DNA of 54,824 bases from an uncultured Faecalibacterium sp. (GCA_934503275.1 CAKSVD010000015.1:1-54824); one strand, 5' to 3'. Numbered from the stretch's first letter, positions 1-8,162 are shown. Numbers and translations: made by a program. The notes: a model not told the origin generated them from the letters alone.

Positions 1-81
1 TCCAGCGTGGCTACCCCGCTGGCACTCAAGGCCATGTTTACCAAGCATCCGCCTGTGCCGCATCCCAGTCAGGCAAACTAA
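1..81 (+). CDS. 3' end of an unidentified protein (partial)
   Basis: Only the last 26 codons and a TAA stop lie in the window. The visible tail reads through SSVATPLALK and ends PPVPHPSQAN. It is proline-rich and carries no motif I can assign. It is followed 20 bases later by a strong hairpin that would terminate its transcript. The frame is open from base 1 and is the only frame that reaches that terminator cleanly, so a real C-terminus is likely, but no function can be given. Confidence 0.45.
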   Translation, partial: SSVATPLALKAMFTKHPPVPHPSQAN

Positions 82-101
82 ATCAGGAATTTTATTTTCG
101 T

Positions 102-147
102 AAAAGGGATCCAGAAACACCCGCGGGTGTTTCTGGATCCCTTTTTT
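102..147. terminator. Perfect-palindrome bidirectional terminator
   Basis: An uninterrupted inverted repeat (arm GGGATCCAGAAACACC, centre CGCG) is flanked by AAAA on the left and TTTTTT on the right, so it can end transcripts from either side. It sits between the partial gene at the left edge and the convergent galU. Confidence 0.85.
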
Positions 148-163
148 ATCTGAAGATATGCAA

Positions 164-207
164 AAACCGGGGCTGCTGCACATGGTTTCGTGCAGCAGCC
201 CCGGTTT
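164..207 (-). terminator. galU terminator
   Basis: The stem AAACCGGGGCTGCTGCAC pairs perfectly with its complement across an 8-base loop. On the minus strand it is followed by a short T-run. It lies 18 bases past the galU stop codon. Confidence 0.8.
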
Positions 208-225
208 GTTATTTGCGCAGCATAT

Positions 226-1101
226 TTACAGTGTCTTGCAGAACTCCTTCAGGTAGGCGCGGAACTCCTCGCCGATCTCGGGATGTTGCAAGGCCAACTC
301 CACCTGCGCCTCCACGACCTTGAGCTTGTTGCCCATATCGTAGTGTTTGCCGGTAAACTCCACGGCAGTCATGCCGCCGCGGGTGCGGGCATACTCTGCC
401 ATGGCATCGGTCAGCTGGATCTCGCCGCCGGCACCGGGCTTGGTGTTGGCAAGGATCTCATAGATCTCCGGGGTCAGCAGCACACGGCCCAGAATGGAAT
501 AGTTGCTGAACTCCTGCCCCTTCTTGGGCTTCTCGATCATATCATCCACAAAGAAGTAGTTGTCGTGGATAGGAGTGGTCTTTAGGCTGCAATAGCGGCT
601 CACGTCCTCCCAAGGCACGGCAGATACACCGGCAACCGGACGGCCGAACTCCTCGTAGGCGCGGATCAACTGGGCGCAGACCGGGTCCTCGCCCCAGATC
701 ACGTCGTCGCCGTAAATGACCACAAAGGGATCATCGCCGGTAAAGGCCTTGGCGGTGTTGACTGCGTGGCCCAGACCCAGCGTCTCCTTCTGGCGCACAA
801 ACAGGATGTTGGCCATATTGGCAATGCCCAGACACTCTTCCAGCATCTTTTCCTTGCCGGGCTTGGCCAGCTTTTCCTCCAGTTCGGGGCTGCGGTCAAA
901 GTGATCCTCGATAATGCTCTGGTTGCGGCCCAGAATGATCAGGATATCGGTAATACCGGAGCGGACGGCCTCCTCCACCAGATACTGAATGGCAGGCTTA
1001 TCCACGATGGGCAGCATTCCCTTGGGCATCGCCTTGGTGGCGGGCAGCACACGGGTGCCAAGACCTGCAGCCGGAATAACGGCTTTGGTGACTTTTTTCA
1101 T
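226..1101 (-). CDS. galU: UTP--glucose-1-phosphate uridylyltransferase
   Basis: Makes UDP-glucose from UTP and glucose-1-phosphate in the cytoplasm, for cell-surface polysaccharides and glycolipids. At 291 aa it has the usual GalU length. The N-terminal nucleotide-binding loop (AAGLGTRVLPATKAMPKGML, about residues 11-30) and the following VDKPAIQYLVEEA are diagnostic. The family normally has PKEMLP here; this copy has PKGMLP, an unusual change next to the active-site loop. The start is ATG at 1101. It is the second gene after a zinc-ribbon membrane protein, with a 78-base gap and no terminator between, so the two probably share a transcript. Family identity is very secure; the E-to-G change is seen directly. 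Confidence 0.96.
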   Translation of the reverse strand: MKKVTKAVIPAAGLGTRVLPATKAMPKGMLPIVDKPAIQYLVEEAVRSGITDILIILGRNQSIIEDHFDRSPELEEKLAKPGKEKMLEECLGIANMANILFVRQKETLGLGHAVNTAKAFTGDDPFVVIYGDDVIWGEDPVCAQLIRAYEEFGRPVAGVSAVPWEDVSRYCSLKTTPIHDNYFFVDDMIEKPKKGQEFSNYSILGRVLLTPEIYEILANTKPGAGGEIQLTDAMAEYARTRGGMTAVEFTGKHYDMGNKLKVVEAQVELALQHPEIGEEFRAYLKEFCKTL

Positions 1102-1179
1102 GATGACTCTCCCATATTTTCGTTTTATGCACGGCGAACCGCGCTTTTCAGCAGGATCCCCATCCTGCGTGAACCGTTG

Positions 1180-2169
1180 TCAGATAAAGGTGCCTACCAG
1201 TGCGTTCAGGTCTGGCCCCAGCAGCATGGAGCAAAGGCTGCCTACTACCATCAGCAGGATGAACGCCCCGATGCAGGCTGCAAAGCTGACACCGCCCTGT
1301 GCGTTCAGTACGGCGCGGCGCTGCTCCGGGTCCGGGAACTCGGCACGGATGCGGCGAATACGTGCCGCTGCGCTGCGGCGGTAAAGCCACTTGCCATACA
1401 ACCCCCGCACCAGCATCAGTGCAAAGCTGAGAAGGGACATGATGCGGCTCAGAAACACCAGCGTAGAGGCGCTGATGCCGGCGGTCAGGGGGCTGCCGGT
1501 GGTCTGCATCATGCTGATCAAGGTAGGAATGAACAGCAGCAGCTCTGCGGCCAGAAAGCCGAAAGCGGGCTTCCACGCCTTGCGGTAGAAAAAGTAGAAC
1601 GGGCCGAACAGCAGCGCCGAAAAACTCATGGAGATCTTGGAGTGACGCAGCTGCATCTGGCTGTAATCGTTCAGGTAGACCGGTGCGGCCGTGCCGATAA
1701 AATCCACCCAGTCCTGATAAGGTACGCCGTCGATCAGTTCGTCCTTGCCAAAAGCGGCGCGCACGTTGCGGTGCACCGGGTCAACGACCTTCTCGGTAAA
1801 GCTGCGGTACATTTCGTCCCGGTACATCCCGCTATAATCGAAATCCCGGTTCTGCTCGGCGCTGGCGGCAGCACGGTCGTTGGGCTGCTCTGCGCTCTCG
1901 GGGGGCAGGGCAGCGCCGCAGCAGCGGCAGACGCTTTCGCTGCGCAGGGTGCGCTCCCCACAGGCGGGGCAGGTGCGCAGCTGCGCATCCTGATAAGGGA
2001 ACTTCCACTCATAGCCTGCGCCATGGGCAGGGGCATGGATGCACAGACCCATCTTTTCGTAACAGGTGCGGTGATAGGGTGCACCGCAGTCCGGGCAGAC
2101 CACGATGTCGTCCTGAAGGGTCAGCGGCTTGCCGCAGCCCTCACAGGGACAGCCATAATATTTCGGCAT
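1180..2169 (-). CDS. Zinc-ribbon/RING-like membrane protein (DUF2628-like)
   Basis: A 329-aa protein of unknown function. The first 90 residues hold a Cys/His-rich module (CPCEGCGKP, CPDCGAPYHRTC, then CPACG and CRCCG) typical of prokaryotic RING/zinc-ribbon domains that fold around two or more zinc ions. The second half (about residues 190-300) has hydrophobic helices with the FGPFYFFYRKAWKP signature seen in DUF2628-type membrane proteins. It is therefore probably membrane-anchored with a cytoplasmic zinc domain. The start is ATG at 2169 with GGAGG seven bases upstream. It is the first gene of a two-gene unit with galU. No catalytic role can be read from the sequence. Confidence 0.75.
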   Translation of the reverse strand: MPKYYGCPCEGCGKPLTLQDDIVVCPDCGAPYHRTCYEKMGLCIHAPAHGAGYEWKFPYQDAQLRTCPACGERTLRSESVCRCCGAALPPESAEQPNDRAAASAEQNRDFDYSGMYRDEMYRSFTEKVVDPVHRNVRAAFGKDELIDGVPYQDWVDFIGTAAPVYLNDYSQMQLRHSKISMSFSALLFGPFYFFYRKAWKPAFGFLAAELLLFIPTLISMMQTTGSPLTAGISASTLVFLSRIMSLLSFALMLVRGLYGKWLYRRSAAARIRRIRAEFPDPEQRRAVLNAQGGVSFAACIGAFILLMVVGSLCSMLLGPDLNALVGTFI

Positions 2170-2200
2170 GATATCCTCCTGTGAAATCGATCATACTGGT

Positions 2201-2229
2201 ATTATACTCTCCCGGGAATGAAAAGAAAA
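2201..2229 (-). promoter_or_regulatory. Promoter of the zinc-ribbon gene/galU unit
   Basis: On the minus strand a perfect -10 TATAAT (2201-2206) lies 32 bases above the start codon. The -35 17 bases further up is weak (TTTTCT-like). Confidence 0.5.
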
Positions 2230-2271
2230 GGTGAAAATCTTTAAAAATCCGGCAAGATAGTATTTTTCCTC

Positions 2272-2300
2272 TTTACTTTATCACAGATTCTCGGTATACT
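2272..2300 (+). promoter_or_regulatory. prfB promoter
   Basis: TTTACT (2272-2277) and TATACT (2295-2300) are separated by 17 bases. This leaves a leader of about 100 bases before the prfB ATG. Confidence 0.6.
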
Positions 2301-2409
2301 AATGAAGTATCTGTGTATAAACTGTGTCTTTTGGCAGGGCAGAAAATGCGCGCTGCTGGGGACATTACTGTGTTATGATGTAAACCCTTGAACGAGAGGA
2401 ACTTAGAGA

Positions 2410-3531
2410 ATGATCACGATTGATGAACTGAAAGTGCAGTTGGCCGAGCACGCCAAGGCCGTTAAGGACTTGGAAGAAGCACTGGCCATTGAAGCAAGCC
2501 GCAAGCGCGTGCAGGAACTGGAGCACACCATGTCCCGCCCCGGCTTTTATGATGATGCAGAACTGAGCAAGAAGGTCTTTGACGAGATCGGCGACCTGAA
2601 GGGCAAGCTGAACCGCTTTGAAAAGCTGCAGGGCCTGTATGACGATGCCGAGACCATGCTGGAGATGCTGGACGAGGAGTACGACCCCGCCATGATCCCC
2701 GAGGCCGAGGAGGCCGTGAACACCGTGGGCAAGGCTGTGGAGGAACTGCAGCTGATGACCATGCTGAACGGCGAGTACGACCACAGCAACGCCATCCTTA
2801 CCTTCCATGCAGGCACCGGCGGCACCGAGGCACAGGACTGGGCAGAGATGCTGTATCGTATGTATAATAAGTGGGCACAGGCACACGGCATGACCGTGGA
2901 GGTGCTGGACTATCAGGACGGCGATGAGGCCGGTCTGAAGAGCGCTTCCATGATGGTCAAGGGCGCCAACGCCTACGGTCTGCTCAAGAGCGAGAACGGC
3001 GTGCACCGCCTGGTGCGTGTCTCTCCCTTTGACGCCAACGCCCGCCGCCAGACCAGCTTTGCTTCTCTGGAGGTCATGCCCGAACTGGACAACACCATTC
3101 AGGTGGACATCCGCCCCGAAGATATCGAGATGCAGGTGTACCGCTCCTCCGGTGCCGGCGGCCAGCACATCAATAAGACCTCTTCCGCTGTCCGTCTGAT
3201 CCACAAGCCCACCGGCATCGTGGTCAACTGCCAGACCCAGCGCAGCCAGTTCCAGAACCGTGACTACGCAATGGAAATGCTGAAGGCTAAGCTGTACCAG
3301 ATCGCCAAGCAGCAGCACATGGATAAGATCGACGACATCAAGGGCGTGCAGAACGAGATCGCTTGGGGTCACCAGATCCGCAGCTATGTGTTCATGCCCT
3401 ACACCATGGTCAAGGATCACCGCACCAACTATGAGACCGGCAACGTGGACGCCGTGATGGATGGCGATATCGACGAGTTCATCTTCGCCTACCTCAAGGC
3501 CGCCAGCCGTGGCGAGCTGCAGGACGCATAA
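2410..3531 (+). CDS. prfB: Peptide chain release factor 2, no programmed frameshift
   Basis: Recognises UAA and UGA stop codons in the ribosomal A site and triggers peptide release. The 373-aa protein has the RF2 discriminator tripeptide SPF (in VRVSPFDANARR, near residue 203) and the catalytic GGQ loop (SSGAGGQHINKTSSAVR, near residue 250). Translation is in one frame from the ATG at 2410 (GAGAGGA upstream). The segment that in E. coli carries the CUUUGA frameshift site aligns here with LEEALAIEASRKR, with no in-frame stop and no slippery sequence, so the usual autoregulatory frameshift is absent. A terminator follows at 3554. Confidence 0.97.
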   Translation: MITIDELKVQLAEHAKAVKDLEEALAIEASRKRVQELEHTMSRPGFYDDAELSKKVFDEIGDLKGKLNRFEKLQGLYDDAETMLEMLDEEYDPAMIPEAEEAVNTVGKAVEELQLMTMLNGEYDHSNAILTFHAGTGGTEAQDWAEMLYRMYNKWAQAHGMTVEVLDYQDGDEAGLKSASMMVKGANAYGLLKSENGVHRLVRVSPFDANARRQTSFASLEVMPELDNTIQVDIRPEDIEMQVYRSSGAGGQHINKTSSAVRLIHKPTGIVVNCQTQRSQFQNRDYAMEMLKAKLYQIAKQQHMDKIDDIKGVQNEIAWGHQIRSYVFMPYTMVKDHRTNYETGNVDAVMDGDIDEFIFAYLKAASRGELQDA

Positions 3532-3553
3532 GCGCCTGTCCCTGTATAATCAT

Positions 3554-3597
3554 GACCGCACCTGTGTCCATTTTTGGATGCGGGTGCGGTTTTTTCG
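3554..3597 (+). terminator. prfB terminator
   Basis: The stem ACCGCACC pairs with GGGTGCGGT and is followed by TTTTTT, 23 bases after the prfB stop. Confidence 0.85.
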
Positions 3598-3604
3598 TCC
3601 CTTT

Positions 3605-3634
3605 CTGCGCATACTAACCCCGAAAAATGCGCAG
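3605..3634 (+). promoter_or_regulatory. Hairpin abutting the spoIVB ribosome-binding site
   Basis: CTGCGCAT (3605-3612) and ATGCGCAG (3627-3634) form an 8-bp stem. Its last base touches the Shine-Dalgarno GGGAGG of spoIVB. It could influence initiation or simply stabilise the 5' end. Confidence 0.4.
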
Positions 3635-3646
3635 GGAGGCCGTAAA

Positions 3647-4870
3647 ATGTCCAAGCACAGCATCATCCGGTGGGGGAAGATCATGGGTGCCTATCTGCTG
3701 GTGGCCGCCGTGGCGGCGCTGGGCTGGCTGTGGTGTGCCCTGCCGGAGGAGATCTATCTGGAGCCGGAGCAGCCGCTCACGCTGCCGCGCTTTTGTTGGG
3801 TGGAACCACTGCGCGGGCACGGCAGCCGCAATGTGGCCAGCACCCGGGCGGTGGGCAGCTACCAGACCACGCTGGCGCTGGGCGGCTGGCTGCCGGTCAA
3901 GACCATCCGCGCCACCGTGATGCAGCGCCCCACGGTCACGGTGTGTGGCACGCCCTTTGGGGTGAAGATGTTTTCGGAGGGGGCGCTTGTCGTGGGCTTT
4001 TCCGAGGTGCACACTGCCGCAGGTACGGTGAACCCCGCAAAGCAGGCGGGGCTGCGGTTGGGCGACCGGGTCATCCGCATGGGAAACACCGTCACCGAGA
4101 CAAACGAGCAAGTCCATGCCGCGCTGGAAACCGCTGCCGGTGCGGCGGTGGAGGTGGTCTACGTCCGCAAGGGCGAACTGCGGCAGACCACCCTTTTGCC
4201 GGTGTGGGATGCTCAGAACGCCCAGTGGCGGGCAGGGATGTGGGTGCGGGATTCCTCTGCCGGGGTAGGCACTCTGACCTTTGTGGATGCACAGGCCGGG
4301 GTGTTTGCCGGGCTGGGGCACCCTATCAGCGACAGCGACACCGGCGAGCAGGTCGCCCTGCGCAGCGGCGAGATCGTGGCCTGCCAGATCGTGGGCTGCA
4401 CCGGCGGCACCGCCGGCAGCCCTGGGGAACTGAAGGGCAAATTCCTCAGCGACCACGCCCTTGGCAGGATCTGCATCAACAGCGACAACGGCGTCTACGG
4501 CACGGTAAGCGCCGCCATTGCCGGGCAGCAGACGGAACTTGCCTTTGCGCAGGAGGTGCTGCCCGGCGCAGCAGAGATTTTGACCACCACCAGCGGCGAA
4601 ACGCCCCGCAGCTACCGCGTCTATATTGAAAAGGTGAACGATGCCGACCCGCGCCGCAATATGGTGCTGCGCGTCACCGACCCGGCACTGCTGGCACAGA
4701 CCGGCGGTATCGTGCAGGGAATGAGCGGCAGTCCCATCCTGCAAAACGGGCGGCTGGTGGGCGCAGTGACCCATGTGCTGGTCAACGACCCGACACGAGG
4801 GTACGGCATTTTTGCACAAACCATGCTGGAACAGGCACATTCCGTGCCCGGAACGGACGCAGCAGCATAA
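3647..4870 (+). CDS. spoIVB: SpoIVB-type S55 serine peptidase
   Basis: In sporulating Firmicutes SpoIVB is secreted from the forespore and cuts SpoIVFA, which releases activation of pro-sigma-K. This 407-aa protein has an N-terminal membrane anchor (about residues 13-35), a PDZ domain (about residues 105-190, GALVVGF to YVRKGELRQT) and the S55 catalytic set: His in GLGHPISD, Asp in VTDPALL and the nucleophile Ser in GMSGSPI. I chose ATG 3647 because it has GGGAGG at a good distance and begins the anchor; the open frame extends further upstream without such a signal. It lies directly before spo0A, the conserved order in spore-formers. All catalytic residues are intact, so it does not look decayed. 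Confidence 0.93.
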   Translation: MSKHSIIRWGKIMGAYLLVAAVAALGWLWCALPEEIYLEPEQPLTLPRFCWVEPLRGHGSRNVASTRAVGSYQTTLALGGWLPVKTIRATVMQRPTVTVCGTPFGVKMFSEGALVVGFSEVHTAAGTVNPAKQAGLRLGDRVIRMGNTVTETNEQVHAALETAAGAAVEVVYVRKGELRQTTLLPVWDAQNAQWRAGMWVRDSSAGVGTLTFVDAQAGVFAGLGHPISDSDTGEQVALRSGEIVACQIVGCTGGTAGSPGELKGKFLSDHALGRICINSDNGVYGTVSAAIAGQQTELAFAQEVLPGAAEILTTTSGETPRSYRVYIEKVNDADPRRNMVLRVTDPALLAQTGGIVQGMSGSPILQNGRLVGAVTHVLVNDPTRGYGIFAQTMLEQAHSVPGTDAAA

Positions 4871-4919
4871 AAAAGTAGGACATTCGAGCAAAAATTCCAT
4901 TATTTTCCAAAATAAACCG

Positions 4920-4948
4920 TTGAACTGTTTGGAAAATTATGGTAAAAT
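4920..4948 (+). promoter_or_regulatory. spo0A promoter
   Basis: TTGAAC (4920-4925) and TAAAAT (4943-4948) are 17 bases apart, 42 bases above the spo0A ATG. This is a vegetative-type promoter that would transcribe spo0A independently of spoIVB. Confidence 0.65.
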
Positions 4949-4989
4949 TCATGGTGTTAAAGGAACTGCACACATTGGAGGAAACAACC

Positions 4990-5748
4990 ATGGATAAAGT
5001 GAGATTCTTGATGTCGGATACTGGTGCTCAGATCACAGAAGCCTGTCGCGAGGCGCTGGAGCAAAAGGGCGTGGAAGTGACCGTTGTGGAAAAGGATGGA
5101 AACAAGGTTTTGCAGAAGATGCTGGCCGTTCGCCCGCAGGTAGTGCTGTTGGATGCCTTTATGCCCGGGCTGGATGCGCTGGCGGTCAAGCAGCGCTACA
5201 ACGCCGCAGGCGAGCGCCACACCTCGTTTTTCGTTACCGGCGCATTTCAGAGCGAGGAAATGGTGCAGGAACTGCTGGATGAAGGTTTTGCCTACTATTT
5301 CGTCAAGCCCTTTGACGAAAGCGTCCTTGCCGCCCGGGTGCTCAAGGCAGCCAGCGGACAGGAAAAGCACCTGCTCCATACCAGTGTGGACAGCGACGAG
5401 CTGACCGTCACCGAAATTTTGCACCAGATCGGCGTGCCCGCCCATATCAAGGGCTATCAGTTCCTGCGGGATGCCATCCTGCTCACCATGAATGAGCCGG
5501 ACTATATCAATGCGGTCACCAAACGCCTGTACCCGGAGATTGCCAAGAAAAACGGCACCACCGCCAGCCGCGTGGAGCGGGCCATCCGCCACGCCATTGA
5601 GGTGGCGTGGGACAGGGGAGATGTGGATACCCTCAATAGCTACTTCGGCTATACCATCCACAACCTGCGCGGCAAACCCACCAACTCGGAGTTCATCGCG
5701 ATGATAGCTGATAAGATGCGGCTGGATAAACGCCAGAGGGTGGGTTAA
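4990..5748 (+). CDS. spo0A: Spo0A-family response regulator with altered receiver
   Basis: Spo0A is the phosphorylation-activated master regulator of entry into sporulation. The 252-aa protein has a receiver domain (residues 1-115) and a C-terminal DNA-binding domain (about 140-252) that matches Spo0A closely: [35 protein letters not shown] and [14 protein letters not shown]. The phospho-acceptor Asp55 ([10 protein letters not shown]), Thr83 and Lys106 (VKPFD) are present. In the acidic pocket the first Asp (D10) is kept but the second is Thr (MSDTG where B. subtilis has VADDN). The linker is short. The start ATG 4990 has TTGGAGG upstream. Identity is secure from the DNA-binding domain; whether phosphorylation works normally is open. 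Confidence 0.94.
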   Translation: MDKVRFLMSDTGAQITEACREALEQKGVEVTVVEKDGNKVLQKMLAVRPQVVLLDAFMPGLDALAVKQRYNAAGERHTSFFVTGAFQSEEMVQELLDEGFAYYFVKPFDESVLAARVLKAASGQEKHLLHTSVDSDELTVTEILHQIGVPAHIKGYQFLRDAILLTMNEPDYINAVTKRLYPEIAKKNGTTASRVERAIRHAIEVAWDRGDVDTLNSYFGYTIHNLRGKPTNSEFIAMIADKMRLDKRQRVG

Positions 5749-5804
5749 ACAGCTGATATAAACAGGAGTGGACATATAATTATAAAAAAGTATAGGGCAA
5801 CGCG

Positions 5805-5836
5805 AGGCTTCATCTGAGAAAGGTGGAGCCTTTTCT
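5805..5836 (+). terminator. spo0A terminator
   Basis: AGGCTTCA pairs with TGGAGCCT (one G-U pair), followed by TTTTCT. Confidence 0.6.
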
Positions 5837-5837
5837 C

Positions 5838-5866
5838 TTTGCATTTTTCTTCCCATCTGGTACAAT
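5838..5866 (+). promoter_or_regulatory. Promoter of the AlkD-like gene
   Basis: TTTGCA (5838-5843), a 17-base spacer and TACAAT (5861-5866) lie just upstream of the start at 5889. Confidence 0.55.
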
Positions 5867-5888
5867 GGTATGGAAGGGAAGTGACAAA

Positions 5889-6608
5889 ATGCCGGAAGTG
5901 GATGCAATCCGTGCGCAGCTGTTTGCGCTGCAAGATAAGGAATATCAGGTCTTTTACAGCCGCTTGATGCCCACCCTGCCACCGGAAACGGTGATTGGGG
6001 TGCGGGTGCCACTGCTGCGTAAGCTGGCAAAACAGCTGGCAGATACCCCGGAAGCGGAGGTGTTTCTGCAAGAACTACCGCATTTTTATTGTGAAGAAAA
6101 CGCGCTCCACGCCTTTCTGCTGGAGTCTGTCCGGGACTATGGCGCAGCGCTGGCGGCAACTGAGCGCTTTTTGCCCTATGTGGATAACTGGGCGGTCTGC
6201 GATTGCTTTAGCCCCAAGGTGTTTGCGCAGCATAAGCCGGAGTTACTGACTGCTATCCGGCGCTGGCTGAGCTCTGACCGAACGTATACCGTGCGCTACG
6301 GGATTGGGATGCTGATGCGGTATTATCTGGATGATGCCTTCCGGCCGGAATATCTGGCTTGGGTGGCGGCGGTGCACAGCGAGGAATACTATGTCAATAT
6401 GATGCGAGCGTGGTATTTTGCCACTGCACTGGCAAAGCAGCCCGCAGCGGCACTGCCGTGGCTGACCAAAAAGCGGCTGGACGTGTGGACGCACAACAAG
6501 ACCATTCAGAAAGCGGTGGAAAGCTACCGCATCCCCTCGGAACAAAAGCAGGCTTTGCGGGCGCTGCGCATTCGTTCACAAAAGCTTTGCGAAGAACGAC
6601 GCGTTTGA
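5889..6608 (+). CDS. AlkD-like DNA alkylation repair protein
   Basis: AlkD-type DNA glycosylases built from HEAT-like helical repeats remove bulky or positively charged N3/N7-alkylated purines. The 239-aa protein has the family signatures VRVPLLRKLAKQL near the N-terminus, FLPYVDNWAVCDCFSPK in the middle (the Asp/Trp region lining the lesion pocket) and YYVNMMRAWYFATALAK. The length fits. I chose ATG 5889 because GAAGGGA precedes it; the frame stays open about 22 codons upstream without a better site. It is flanked by spo0A and pyrH, each with its own promoter, so it seems to be a single-gene unit. The family call is strong; the exact substrate is inferred. Confidence 0.88.
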   Translation: MPEVDAIRAQLFALQDKEYQVFYSRLMPTLPPETVIGVRVPLLRKLAKQLADTPEAEVFLQELPHFYCEENALHAFLLESVRDYGAALAATERFLPYVDNWAVCDCFSPKVFAQHKPELLTAIRRWLSSDRTYTVRYGIGMLMRYYLDDAFRPEYLAWVAAVHSEEYYVNMMRAWYFATALAKQPAAALPWLTKKRLDVWTHNKTIQKAVESYRIPSEQKQALRALRIRSQKLCEERRV

Positions 6609-6611
6609 CTG

Positions 6612-6640
6612 TTTACAATGTGGCGAATTTATTGTAAAAT
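6612..6640 (+). promoter_or_regulatory. Main promoter of the pyrH-to-polC operon
   Basis: TTTACA (6612-6617) and TAAAAT (6635-6640) are 17 bases apart, immediately after the AlkD-like gene and about 60 bases before pyrH. Confidence 0.65.
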
Positions 6641-6700
6641 AGAGTATAGCAAAAATGCCGGGTCTGTCCGGCGAAAGATAAAACAGGTGGTGTTTGGATT

Positions 6701-7411
6701 ATGGCATTGAAATATAAGCGTATCCTTTTAAAGATCAGCGGCGAGGCGCTGGGCGGCGAAAAGGGCATGGGCTTTGACGAGCCCACCATGGACGCCATTT
6801 GCGGCGGCGTAAAAAAGGCTCACGAACTGGGCGTGCAGATCGGCATCGTGGTAGGCGGCGGCAACTTCTGGCGCGGCCGCTCCAGCGGTAAGATGGAGCG
6901 CACGCTGGCCGATAAGATCGGTATGCTGGCTACGGTGATGAACGCACTGGCTGTCTCCGATAAGCTGGAGCAGCTGGGCGTGCCCACCGAGGTGTTCACC
7001 TCGATCACCATGCCGCAGGTGGCCCCTGCCTTTACCCGCAAGGACGCTCTGCGCGCCATGGACGAGGGCAAGATCGCTGTGTTCGGCGGCGGCACCGGCA
7101 ACCCCTTCTTCTCTACCGATACGGCTACCGCCCTGCGCGCCGTGGAGGTGAGCGCCGATGTGATGTTCAAGGCGACCATGGTGGATGGCGTTTATGATAA
7201 GGACCCCCATAAGTACCCGGACGCCAAAAAGTACGATACCCTTACCTTTACCAAGGTGCTGGAGGATCAGTTGGCCGTTATGGACGGCACCGCAGCTACC
7301 ATGTGCCGCGACAACAAGCTGCCCATTCTGGTGTTTGATCTGGCCGACCCGGACAACATCGCACGGGCTGTGCAGGGCGAGAACGTGGGCACGCTGGTCT
7401 ACGAGGGCTGA
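6701..7411 (+). CDS. pyrH: UMP kinase (uridylate kinase)
   Basis: Phosphorylates UMP to UDP in pyrimidine nucleotide synthesis; a hexameric member of the amino acid kinase fold. The 236-aa protein starts MALKYKRILLKISGEALGG and has the glycine-rich GIVVGGGNFWRGR loop and the FGGGTGNPFFSTDTAT motif of bacterial PyrH. The start ATG 6701 follows an AGGTGG Shine-Dalgarno. It opens the long operon; the pyrH-frr-uppS-cdsA order is conserved in Firmicutes. Confidence 0.97.
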   Translation: MALKYKRILLKISGEALGGEKGMGFDEPTMDAICGGVKKAHELGVQIGIVVGGGNFWRGRSSGKMERTLADKIGMLATVMNALAVSDKLEQLGVPTEVFTSITMPQVAPAFTRKDALRAMDEGKIAVFGGGTGNPFFSTDTATALRAVEVSADVMFKATMVDGVYDKDPHKYPDAKKYDTLTFTKVLEDQLAVMDGTAATMCRDNKLPILVFDLADPDNIARAVQGENVGTLVYEG

Positions 7412-7514
7412 GCATAGCACCCCGGTGCAACTGCATACGATTGGGTAGAGCAGCAGCGGCGCAGTGCGCTGCCTGCATGGATCAATAGAATAAAGAAACA
7501 GGAGAACAACGACA

Positions 7515-8069
7515 ATGAGCAGCAACACCAAGGTTTACGAAGATAAGATGAAGAGTTCTGTGGAGCACCTGAGCCGCGAACTGGCCGCTGTGCGCGCAGG
7601 CCGTGCAAACCCCGCCGTACTGGATAAGGTGCTTGTGGATTACTACGGTGCACCTACGCCCATCCAGCAGCTGGCCGCTGTGGCAGTCTCTGAGGCACGC
7701 ACCCTCACCATCACCCCTTGGGACCGCACCCTGCTGCGTCCCATCAGCAAGGCGATCATGGCCAGCGATGTGGGCATCACCCCCATTGATGACGGCGTTA
7801 CCATCCGCCTGAACTTCCCCGCACCCAACGAGGAGCGCCGCAAGCAGCTGGCCAAGGAGGTCTCCAAGCTGGGCGAGGATGCCAAGGTTGCTGTGCGCAA
7901 CGTGCGCCGCGACGCCATGGATAAGGCCAAGGCTATGAAGAAGGCCGGCGAGTTGACCGAGGACACCCAAAAAACCATGGAAGAGGATGTCCAGAAGCTG
8001 ACCGATAAGTATATCAAGAACATTGATGCTGCCGTGGAAGAAAAGCAGAAGGAGATCATGGCCGTCTGA
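7515..8069 (+). CDS. frr: Ribosome recycling factor
   Basis: With EF-G, splits the post-termination ribosome so its subunits can be reused. It has 184 aa, the standard length. The N-terminal SSVEHLSRELAAVRAGRANP and the C-terminal helix through ATVEEK-like VEEKQKEIMAV are typical of RRF. The start ATG 7515 is preceded by AGGAGAA. It follows pyrH with a gap of about 100 bases that contains no promoter I trust. A hairpin with a T-run lies just downstream (8097), before uppS. Confidence 0.97.
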   Translation: MSSNTKVYEDKMKSSVEHLSRELAAVRAGRANPAVLDKVLVDYYGAPTPIQQLAAVAVSEARTLTITPWDRTLLRPISKAIMASDVGITPIDDGVTIRLNFPAPNEERRKQLAKEVSKLGEDAKVAVRNVRRDAMDKAKAMKKAGELTEDTQKTMEEDVQKLTDKYIKNIDAAVEEKQKEIMAV

Positions 8070-8096
8070 TCCGCAGCACACAATAACAACTGGGAG

Positions 8097-8133
8097 GTGC
8101 CGTGCGCTGGTGAAAGGTGCGCGGCACTTTTTG
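8097..8133 (+). terminator. Intra-operon terminator/attenuator between frr and uppS
   Basis: GTGCCGTGCGC pairs with GTGCGCGGCAC (with G-U pairs) across a 9-base loop, followed by TTTTTG. It looks like an intrinsic terminator inside the operon and may set the ratio of pyrH-frr to the downstream genes. Confidence 0.55.
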
Positions 8134-8162
8134 CAGGGCAGCCCTGCTGCCGGGAGGTATAA

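Noticed and set aside
102..147. Another member of the variable-hairpin repeat
   Set aside because: The stem style and CGC centre are similar, but the flanking border blocks are missing, so it is treated as an ordinary bidirectional terminator.
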